From Nitrospirota bacterium (GTDB lineage: Bacteria; Nitrospirota; Nitrospiria; Nitrospirales; UBA8639), in NCBI GenBank assembly GCA_003233615.1, contig QIMB01000426.1, positions 1-10,928 on the forward strand: DNA of 10,928 bases. The letters run 5' to 3'. The stretch's first letter is position 1, and each line of letters starts with the position of its first letter. Both the position numbers and the translations under genes were made by a program. A model generated the notes under the pieces. It was not told the DNA's origin and did no database searches. It saw only the letters and a list, made by a program, of their open reading frames with translations. Positions 1 through 5,519 of the stretch are shown in pieces.

Positions 1-838
1 CTGCGAGATATTTCTGATCCACCGCAGCGGCTAACATATACCCCCCATATGTCGCCGGGGAAATAATTGTTTGCGCCCCACCTTGGCGAAATAGCTTCAC
101 ATTCTCTTCTTCCTTGGCACTGACGATCACTCGGCATTGTGCATTGAGATTTCGAACGGTTAATAAGATGAGCGCATTGGTATCATCCCGACCCGCTGCA
201 ATAATGACGGCTTTCGCACAGCTCAAAAATGCGCCATGTTGTAACAATCCTTCTTGCGTGGCATCTCCTTTGAGTGCCACCACTCCCAATTCCATAGCCG
301 CTCGTATTCGATCCTCGTGAGGATCGATCACGACGACATGTTCGGGATTGGTTCCTTTGGCAAGCAATTCTTTGACGGCGGAATAGCCTGTGTGCCCAAA
401 TCCGCAGACCACAACATGTTGATCAAGATTCGATTGGAGTTTTGCCATGCGAAATACCTCAGTAAATTGTCTCAGGGCCAATTGATAGGCTGTTCCTAAA
501 AAAAGTATCCAAATGAATATACGGACTGGTGTGACAATCAACGCATCGATCATCCGTGCCCGAGGAGATACCGGCACAATGTCTCCATAGCCGACGGTCG
601 TGACGGTGACCATCGTGAAATAGACCACATCAGTCAAGGACATATGGCCATCGCTCATGTCCTGTAAGCCTTCCCGATCTAACCACAAGATGCCAATTAA
701 CAACGCAAACAGAAAAAGGACCAGCCCAAACCGGATCACTAATGTGCGAACCGGGTCAAGATCCGCAGGCATGTAGACCACCCGTCTTAGAAAGAGAGAG
801 GACTGCGGAGTCGATTTGGTTTTGAATGGAAAAGCCAT
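1..838 (-). CDS. Two-helix potassium channel with RCK/TrkA-N domain (partial, runs off left edge)
   Basis: The frame is open from an ATG at 838 to the window edge (279 codons visible). It encodes a K+ channel of the MthK/Kch type in the inner membrane. TM1 is about residues 33-53. The pore loop holds the K+ selectivity filter TVGYGD at 81-86, and TM2 is about 97-120. A cytoplasmic RCK (TrkA-N) Rossmann domain follows from about 140, with the dinucleotide motif G146-F-G148-H-T-G151, an acidic residue (D172) at the end of the second strand, and the GDA motif at 191-193. The RCK_C part is outside the window. The gene starts 22 bases after the stop of the SLC13 permease and should be co-transcribed with it. 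No Shine-Dalgarno precedes the ATG at 838; the in-frame ATG at 772 (residue 23) has a weak GGGTGG and would keep all domains. Family assignment is firm; the ligand (Ca2+, nucleotide or other) cannot be read. Confidence 0.93.
   Translation of the reverse strand, partial: MAFPFKTKSTPQSSLFLRRVVYMPADLDPVRTLVIRFGLVLFLFALLIGILWLDREGLQDMSDGHMSLTDVVYFTMVTVTTVGYGDIVPVSPRARMIDALIVTPVRIFIWILFLGTAYQLALRQFTEVFRMAKLQSNLDQHVVVCGFGHTGYSAVKELLAKGTNPEHVVVIDPHEDRIRAAMELGVVALKGDATQEGLLQHGAFLSCAKAVIIAAGRDDTNALILLTVRNLNAQCRVIVSAKEEENVKLFRQGGAQTIISPATYGGYMLAAAVDQKYLA
446..460 (-). promoter_or_regulatory. Candidate internal ribosome binding site and start for a free RCK subunit
   Basis: Inside the channel gene the minus strand reads GAGGT at 460-456, seven bases before an in-frame ATG at 448-446 (Met131). 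This ATG lies just after TM2 and before the first RCK strand. Starting there would give a soluble RCK protein without a pore. In the archaeal channel MthK an internal Met at the same place yields free RCK subunits that complete the octameric gating ring. The motif and spacing are seen directly; its use is inferred. This site looks better than either candidate for the full-length start. Confidence 0.45.
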
Positions 839-860
839 AGAAAAGTTTTCGTCGTAGGGA

Positions 861-2672
861 CTATCCTGAAAGCGGCCAGAATATGACGAGTAGAGGCAAA
901 GACACAGCCAAAATGATGATTTCCAGCGGTAAACCCATTCGCCAGTAATCGCCAAAACGATAGCCGCCTGGTCCCATGACTAACAAATTGTTTTGATGGC
1001 CAATGGGTGTAAGAAACGCACACGACGCTCCGATGGCCACGGCCATCAGGAACGGGTCGACATGGACGCCAAGGTTGTGCGCCACTGCCACACTAAATGG
1101 GGCCATGACCACCGCCGTGGCCGCATTATTCATGATATCCGACAGCAACATCGTTATCACCATGATGAGAGCTAACAATACAATTGGCGAATACCCGGTT
1201 GTTATGTGAACGAGATAATCGGCTAAAACGGTTGTTGCCCCGCTCTGCTCCAATGCGCGACCGAGTGGAATCATGGCCCCAAGCAACACCAGTACGGGCC
1301 AATCAATGGCTTGATACATATCTCGAGGAGAGACGATCGTGAAAAGGACCATGCCCAAGGCTGCACCCATTAACGCAACGGGTAATGACACAATCCCTGT
1401 TATGGCACCTCCCAGAGCTAGTCCAAACAACCCGCCCGCTAACCATGCTTGACTTGATTTGCCTATTTGTATTCCGCGTTCGGCCAACGGCAAACATCCC
1501 AATGATCCTATCACCTCTAATACTTGTTCTTTGTCGCCCTGCAAGAGCAGCACATCTCCAGCCTTAAACCGAAACTCTTTCAGCCGACCCCGATGCGGTG
1601 TACCTTGGCGAGACACGCCTAATAATGACACACCAAAACGGCTTCGGAGTTTTAATGTCCCAGCTAACCTTCCTACCAACCACGAATGATCAGGAGGCAC
1701 TACGGCCTCTAGTAATATTTCGTCTGGAGCCCCGGTCGTCTTTTTCGTGTCAGACTCTTGCACCTCTTTTTCGGGTTGGGTTCCTGTTAATTCCAGTTCA
1801 AGTGCAGAGACAAATTTATTAATCCCCTGAGGTCCCGCTTCCAAGACTAAGACATCACCGGCTTGAATGTGCTCGCGCCAGGCTGCACCTCGAATGGATT
1901 GTTCCCCACGAATATGGCCAATAATTAACACATCGGAATCTTCCGTTGCCGATTCCAATTCTGAGAGAGATTTTCCGATCGCTTTCGAATGCTCTGGAAC
2001 GTTGACTTCGGTGAGATAACCCTGGATATGAAATAATTCTTGAGGTGCATTCTTCGATCGTCTGGCCGCTGGTATGAGATGCCACCCGACCAGGGCCACA
2101 AAAATAATGCCGACGACCGCGACCACTCCCCCAACAGGAGAAAAATCAAACATGCCAAATGGTTGACCCGTAATTTCTGCCCGGTAATTCGCGATGATGA
2201 TATTCGGTGGTGTTCCAATTAAGGTAGCCATACCGCCTAAAATTGTTCCAAAGGCTAAGGGCATCAATACGACCGCTGGTGACCGTTTCGCTTCAACAGA
2301 AGATTGAATCGCCACAGGCATGAGCAGCGCTAACGCGCCGACATTATTCATGACGGTGGAAAGTACACCACCCACCGTCGATAACCCAACGACATGCAAT
2401 GTGGGGGACGATGTCGTCCCTTTGATGTAGCGGGTAAAGATTTCCACAGCCCCGGTGTTACTCAATCCCCGGCTGATGATTAATACCGCTGCGACCGTCA
2501 CCACAGCAGGATGCCCAAACCCTAAAAAGGCCTCATCGGCAGGAATAAATCCCATCAGTGTGGCAATCAATAATCCAGAAAGGGCAACAAGGTCATAGCG
2601 CCACCGTTCCCACACAAAGAACACCACGAGAATGCCAAGCAGACTTATCAGAAAAATTTGGTCAGTATTCAC
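861..2672 (-). CDS. SLC13/DASS-family permease with two central RCK_C (TrkA_C) domains
   Basis: A 603-residue inner-membrane transporter. The first membrane half (about 1-200) has the paired motifs MNNVGALALLMP (108-119) and LIGTPPNII (151-159). A soluble insert (about 205-400) holds two RCK_C-like modules, roughly 210-295 and 315-395, joined by a charged linker. The second half (about 405-603) has MNNAATAVVMAP (514-525) and TPIGHQNN (555-562). The repeated Asn-Asn and Thr-Pro motifs are those of the divalent anion/Na+ symporter superfamily. The layout matches bacterial and algal SLC13 proteins with TrkA_C inserts, some of which carry sulfate, but the substrate here cannot be read. The start is GTG at 2672, with AAGGA about 13 bases upstream. 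The next gene, a K+ channel, follows after 22 bases. Database entries for such proteins may also read 'citrate transporter' or 'TrkA-C domain protein'. Confidence 0.93.
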   Translation of the reverse strand: MNTDQIFLISLLGILVVFFVWERWRYDLVALSGLLIATLMGFIPADEAFLGFGHPAVVTVAAVLIISRGLSNTGAVEIFTRYIKGTTSSPTLHVVGLSTVGGVLSTVMNNVGALALLMPVAIQSSVEAKRSPAVVLMPLAFGTILGGMATLIGTPPNIIIANYRAEITGQPFGMFDFSPVGGVVAVVGIIFVALVGWHLIPAARRSKNAPQELFHIQGYLTEVNVPEHSKAIGKSLSELESATEDSDVLIIGHIRGEQSIRGAAWREHIQAGDVLVLEAGPQGINKFVSALELELTGTQPEKEVQESDTKKTTGAPDEILLEAVVPPDHSWLVGRLAGTLKLRSRFGVSLLGVSRQGTPHRGRLKEFRFKAGDVLLLQGDKEQVLEVIGSLGCLPLAERGIQIGKSSQAWLAGGLFGLALGGAITGIVSLPVALMGAALGMVLFTIVSPRDMYQAIDWPVLVLLGAMIPLGRALEQSGATTVLADYLVHITTGYSPIVLLALIMVITMLLSDIMNNAATAVVMAPFSVAVAHNLGVHVDPFLMAVAIGASCAFLTPIGHQNNLLVMGPGGYRFGDYWRMGLPLEIIILAVSLPLLVIFWPLSG

Positions 2673-2742
2673 CTGTGTGTCACATCCTTCACTGGGAGGG
2701 GGAGGGAATGGCTAAAAATGTGGGAAGTACCTACTTTAGGAA

Positions 2743-2760
2743 AAATCACGTCCGTGATTT
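2743..2760. repeat. Operator-like palindrome over the permease promoter
   Basis: AAATCAC (2743-2749), four-base spacer, GTGATTT (2754-2760): perfect 7-base arms. It overlaps the predicted -10 box of the permease promoter and the expected transcription start. There is no T-run on either side, so a protein-binding site is more likely than a terminator. Confidence 0.45.
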
Positions 2761-2785
2761 AACCAGGTTCGAGAACTAAACTCAA
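2757..2785 (-). promoter_or_regulatory. Predicted sigma70-type promoter of the permease/channel operon
   Basis: On the minus strand TTGAGT (2785-2780), a 17-base spacer and TTAAAT (2762-2757). Each box matches the consensus at four of six positions. The expected start near 2750 gives a leader of about 78 bases before the GTG at 2672. The prediction rests on motif match and spacing alone. Confidence 0.4.
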
Positions 2786-2920
2786 ACGGAGGATGTTGCT
2801 GGATAATTTTCAAGACAGAAGTTAGGTAGGGCCTGTTGAATATTCACACTTCCATAGCCCATACATGCCTGAGATGCCATCGACGTCAAGAGCCAAGGGA
2901 ATGTCGAAAAAGCTGTACAA

Positions 2921-2953
2921 GCAATTGGTGTGCATAAGGAATGCACACATTGC
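2921..2953. repeat. 13-bp interrupted stem-loop
   Basis: GCAAT (2921-2925), two unpaired bases, GTGTGCAT (2928-2935), loop AAGGA, ATGCACAC (2941-2948), ATTGC (2949-2953). Both stem segments are perfect and are separated by a two-base bulge on one side only. No T-run follows on either strand, so it is not a simple intrinsic terminator. Its role is unknown. Confidence 0.55.
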
Positions 2954-3188
2954 ATGGTCACCTTATCGGTGATGAGTCAATGTGTACATTTCCTAGCTGC
3001 GATCAAGAGGGTACGCAGACTTTCGTGTCCAACTGCTGTTTTTAGGGTAAAGGGAACCGGAAGAATGCGAGAGGTTCAGACGATTGCTCGTCTACTTGTA
3101 CAAACCGAGTGATTGTTAACGAACTCGTTTGAAAAATGTCAACAGAGCTAAGAGGATAATCATAATTTTGATAGGTCCCCCAAATCTT

Positions 3189-3236
3189 GTCTCACAGACC
3201 AGTGTTTTACTGCTAGACAGCAGCTGTCTCTGAGAC
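3189..3236. repeat. Nested inverted repeats with mutually exclusive pairings
   Basis: Outer arms at 3189-3198 and 3227-3236 pair over ten bases with one mismatch (GTCTCACAGA against TCTCTGAGAC). A perfect inner hairpin, AGACAG-CAG-CTGTCT, lies at 3215-3229 and shares bases 3227-3229 with the outer arm. Six Ts follow on the plus strand at 3242-3247, but no plus-strand gene ends here. Its role is unknown. Confidence 0.45.
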
Positions 3237-3251
3237 GCTAATTTTTTACGC

Positions 3252-3265
3252 GCCTGATATCAGGC
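3252..3265. repeat. Perfect 14-bp palindrome after the zinc-ribbon gene
   Basis: GCCTGATATCAGGC reads the same on both strands and lies seven bases past the stop codon of the zinc-ribbon gene. An adjacent GCATAA...TTATGC repeat (3264-3278) overlaps that stop codon. On the transcribed strand the palindrome is followed by A-rich rather than T-rich sequence. It could be a protein-binding site, or a hairpin at the 3' end of the mRNA. Confidence 0.45.
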
Positions 3266-3272
3266 ATAAATT

Positions 3273-3500
3273 TTATGCGGTTAATCGAGCCACGGGAGTT
3301 CGTGGGGCTCTCCGTAGTCGCTTCCGAAACGGAAGAACTTGAGCTTGGACCGGAGTGGAGCGATGTTGATTGATAACCGGATCCATGAGATTACCGCACA
3401 TGATGCATCGGTAGGCTCGAATCCAGAGCTCTCCCATACCACCTTTCACGTCCAGACAATCGTCAATCACCATCAGTCCGTTACAGCGTGCACAATTCAT
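3273..3500 (-). CDS. Small zinc-ribbon protein, function unknown
   Basis: 75 residues starting at ATG 3500, with a strong Shine-Dalgarno AAGGAGG (3513-3507) six bases upstream, which makes the start and the gene convincing. The N-terminal half holds two CxxC knuckles, C3-x-x-C6 and C32-x-x-C35, the usual pattern of a single zinc ribbon. The last 25 residues are rich in Arg and Pro and probably disordered. No membrane segment or signal peptide is visible. Small proteins of this kind (M-x-C-x-x-C near the start, R-C-x-x-C-G near residue 31) are, as I recall, common in Nitrospira-like genomes under the name hypothetical protein. A nucleic-acid-binding or regulatory role is possible but not shown. 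The gene is monocistronic by position, with over 360 bases on its upstream side. Confidence 0.8.
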   Translation of the reverse strand: MNCARCNGLMVIDDCLDVKGGMGELWIRAYRCIMCGNLMDPVINQHRSTPVQAQVLPFRKRLRRAPRTPVARLTA

Positions 3501-3867
3501 AACTCTCCTCCTTGTGAAAGCCTCCTGCTTCCCATCCTGTCAACAGATGAATGCATCATGCATGCCACAATACTCGTCGGTAATCACAAACAACTGATGA
3601 ATGGGATGTGTATGAATGCAGAAAATGAAGAGAGAGCACGAATTACTTAAATGAATTTTCGGAGTCTACAACATTTTGTAGGAAAAAAAAAGGGGAGACA
3701 TGCATTTTGTGGGTTGCAAGGAGATAAAAAATAGGATGTATCATGACATATTGAGAGAAACACCGTTGAGCAGGTGAAATTTTCTCACTAACACACAACC
3801 AATGTAAAAAAATGTGGTGAAATCTGTCAGTCCTGCTTGAATTTTGACAAGGCCCGCTCATGTTTTC
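3501..3867. other. Intergenic leader region of the zinc-ribbon gene
   Basis: About 370 bases between the methyltransferase stop and the zinc-ribbon start. It contains the Shine-Dalgarno of the zinc-ribbon gene (3507-3513), a short direct repeat ATGCATC/ATGCATG near 3551-3564, and a small hairpin CTACAA-CATT-TTGTAG (3666-3681) followed on the plus strand by nine As. A minus-strand frame at 3861-3643 has no ribosome binding site and no recognisable domain, so I do not call it a gene. No terminator is obvious after the methyltransferase gene. Confidence 0.5.
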
Positions 3868-4929
3868 CTAGGGGTGAAGACCAGGACCATCAGGTAGCCC
3901 GTGAGTTTTAAACATCAGAACATCAAAGGTGCTGCCCAAACTCGCCTTTCCAGTTAGTAGGTCAACTTCTCGCTGTCTGGATAGCGAATCCCTACCGGTG
4001 CCGACATACTGTTGAATGCCGAGATTGGTGAGCCAAGTCCCCTGCGATGTCCAACCAGCCAGCTCTAGTCCTAATGCTGTTGCCTTAGACACAACTGCTG
4101 TAAAATCCACATCTGCAGTCATATCTTGTTCCCCAATTGCAAAAAATGAGTCATGAATGTGTTGTTGTTGGTAATAACAACGCAATGTCCCATTGCGATG
4201 CCGATATGAATAGATATTTGATGCCTTGTCACCATAGTCCACAAAAATGATATAGCCTGGACGGACAACCCGTATCAGTTCTTGAAGAAAAGGCTCTATT
4301 TCCAAGCACAACTCGGCTACGTGTCCGCGTCCAAGGTGAATATGTTCGTCTTGCAAACGCTGAAGTAACTGTGGAGTCGATAGATCACCAGGTTGCTCAC
4401 ACAATTCGCCTTTTTCATCCACGTCGACAAATAATTCACAGACTTCATTGTCTGCCAATCCCATCACTCGATGGACCGGCAAGGCATCTAACACTTCATT
4501 TCCAAACACGATCGACGCAGCAGGTTCCAGTCCCTTCAGCGTCTCCACAGTTAGCAACCCCTGTTCAGCCTGAATTTTTCGTAATCCTTGGCTGGTTTCA
4601 AGAACCATATATTCGTGAGGGATTGTGAGGAATGACATGATACATGCTCCCAATTGGCCTGTTCCTCCCCCGAGCTCTAAGACCCGAGGCGGGCCACTGA
4701 TATGCTGGGCGGCCTGAGAAATGGCCTGAGCCACCGCAAACCCAAATGCTGTAAATTTCGCGTTCGTGTCAAAGGGTCCAGTAGGGCTGCCAATAGAAGG
4801 GGCCTGAGTATAAAAGCCGTGCGTCTCATGAAAAAGTGCGGCAGACATAAAGTCTCGAAACGTCATAGGACCATCAGACAGGATTTTTTTCTTTATTAAA
4901 CTGGCAAGTTCGGTCTGAATACGATTCAA
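3868..4929 (-). CDS. SAM-dependent methyltransferase, MidA/NDUFAF7 family
   Basis: 353 residues, the usual length of the family (Pfam Methyltransf_28, DUF185). The eukaryotic members (MidA, NDUFAF7) methylate an arginine of a complex I subunit; the bacterial substrate is generally not established. The N-terminal family motif G-P-M-T-F-x-x-F-M is at 20-28. The SAM-binding glycine loop VLELGGGTGQLG is at 83-94, GNEVLDALPVHR at 143-154, FVDYGD at 229-234, and GEQDMTADVDFTAV at 266-279; all are diagnostic. The start is TTG at 4929. It gives the full N-terminal helix expected of the family, but no Shine-Dalgarno is seen. The ATG at 4866 (Met22) would cut into the conserved region. The start lies only 43 bases from the terminator of the upstream gene, leaving little room for a promoter. 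Confidence 0.92.
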   Translation of the reverse strand: MNRIQTELASLIKKKILSDGPMTFRDFMSAALFHETHGFYTQAPSIGSPTGPFDTNAKFTAFGFAVAQAISQAAQHISGPPRVLELGGGTGQLGACIMSFLTIPHEYMVLETSQGLRKIQAEQGLLTVETLKGLEPAASIVFGNEVLDALPVHRVMGLADNEVCELFVDVDEKGELCEQPGDLSTPQLLQRLQDEHIHLGRGHVAELCLEIEPFLQELIRVVRPGYIIFVDYGDKASNIYSYRHRNGTLRCYYQQQHIHDSFFAIGEQDMTADVDFTAVVSKATALGLELAGWTSQGTWLTNLGIQQYVGTGRDSLSRQREVDLLTGKASLGSTFDVLMFKTHGLPDGPGLHP

Positions 4930-4972
4930 GGTATGTGTTGTCCGGATGTGGGCTCTATGATGAAAAAAGACA

Positions 4973-5004
4973 AAAAAAGGGTGCCATTGTTGGCACCCTT
5001 TTTT
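4973..5004 (-). terminator. Symmetric intrinsic terminator
   Basis: Six As, stem GGGTGCCA (4979-4986), loop TTGT, stem TGGCACCC (4991-4998), then six Ts. The stem is perfect over 8 bp and extends to 14 bp through the A/T tracts. It lies 26 bases past the stop of the small exported protein gene and should end that transcript. Because of its symmetry it would work on both strands. Confidence 0.9.
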
Positions 5005-5029
5005 CTTCCAGCTTTGAAAAACGAATTTC

Positions 5030-5380
5030 TTAGTTGATAACCGTTGACGTTGCCCCAGCAGGATTGATGGGCACTGTATTCATGGTATCAGTTTGTGGCA
5101 AACGGCCGGCACCCATGGATTTTTGAATCCGAGCACGATTGGAATCACTTGTATCATTCACGGCCGCCTTGGTCCCATGTCCTTGAGAGGCCTGAAGTGT
5201 TCCCATTCCAACTGCATTGCTTTGACCAGGGTCATTCGCCGTCGATTGACCGGTTACGGGTGACTTCCCTTTCGCTGGATATCCGGGATGCTGAGGGAGC
5301 ATACCTGGATTGGCCAACGCCACTGATAGGGCAAAGCAGCTCGCGCCTACCGTTCCAAGAATAATTCCAATCGCTTTCAT
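5030..5380 (-). CDS. Small exported protein of unknown function
   Basis: 116 residues from ATG 5380, with a clear Shine-Dalgarno AAGGAG eight bases upstream. The N-terminus is a classical signal peptide: K2, a hydrophobic core to about residue 20, and cleavage expected after A21-L-A23. Cys15 lies inside the hydrophobic core without a normal lipobox, so a lipoprotein is unlikely. The mature part (about 93 residues) has no cysteine, no membrane segment and few large hydrophobics. It is rich in Gly, Ser, Thr, Asn, Pro and Ala, which suggests a flexible periplasmic or secreted protein. I recognise no domain. It has its own promoter (5473-5501) and terminator (4973-5004), so it is a self-contained transcription unit and probably expressed well. 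Confidence 0.8.
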   Translation of the reverse strand: MKAIGIILGTVGASCFALSVALANPGMLPQHPGYPAKGKSPVTGQSTANDPGQSNAVGMGTLQASQGHGTKAAVNDTSDSNRARIQKSMGAGRLPQTDTMNTVPINPAGATSTVIN

Positions 5381-5462
5381 AAGACCGCTCCTTTGTTAGT
5401 TATAACGGGTTAACAATAGAAAATGGTCACAGTTTATTCATGTGAGCTTTAACGTTCAATAG

Positions 5463-5477
5463 AAGATCGAGGATCTT
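5463..5477. repeat. Operator-like palindrome over the -10 box
   Basis: AAGATC (5463-5468), three-base spacer, GATCTT (5472-5477). It covers most of the predicted -10 box and the transcription start of the small exported protein gene. It could bind a repressor. A weak hairpin after the kinase-like gene is the alternative. Confidence 0.35.
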
Positions 5478-5501
5478 AGGTCGATTAGGCGGTGGTGTCA
5501 A
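5473..5501 (-). promoter_or_regulatory. Predicted sigma70-type promoter of the exported protein gene
   Basis: On the minus strand a perfect TTGACA (5501-5496), a 17-base spacer and TAAGAT (5478-5473, four of six, keeping T1, A2 and T6). It lies 19 bases past the stop of the kinase-like gene, and the leader to ATG 5380 would be about 85 bases. This is one of the better promoter matches in the window. Confidence 0.6.
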
Positions 5502-5519
5502 GCCTGTAGGCAAAAATGG

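Larger units (their letters stand above)
2786..3272. other. Gene-free stretch rich in inverted repeats
   Basis: About 490 bases between the permease promoter and the stop of the zinc-ribbon gene. No reading frame here has a believable start, ribosome binding site or protein-like composition. It holds four clear inverted repeats: 2921-2953, 3078-3093, 3189-3236 and 3252-3265. They are closely placed enough that part of the region could be transcribed as a structured RNA, but I recognise no known RNA family. Confidence 0.5.

Noticed and set aside
2930..3112. Plus-strand frame of 60 codons
   Set aside because: It starts inside a stem-loop at a GTG without a ribosome binding site and runs through the inverted-repeat region.
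3515..3543. Perfect TTGACA ahead of the zinc-ribbon gene
   Set aside because: At 17 bases the -10 would be CTTTCA, and the start would fall inside the Shine-Dalgarno, so it is not a usable promoter for this gene.
3643..3861. Minus-strand frame of 72 codons between the methyltransferase and zinc-ribbon genes
   Set aside because: No ribosome binding site, and A/T-rich composition that gives many Phe, His and Ser residues; no family resemblance.
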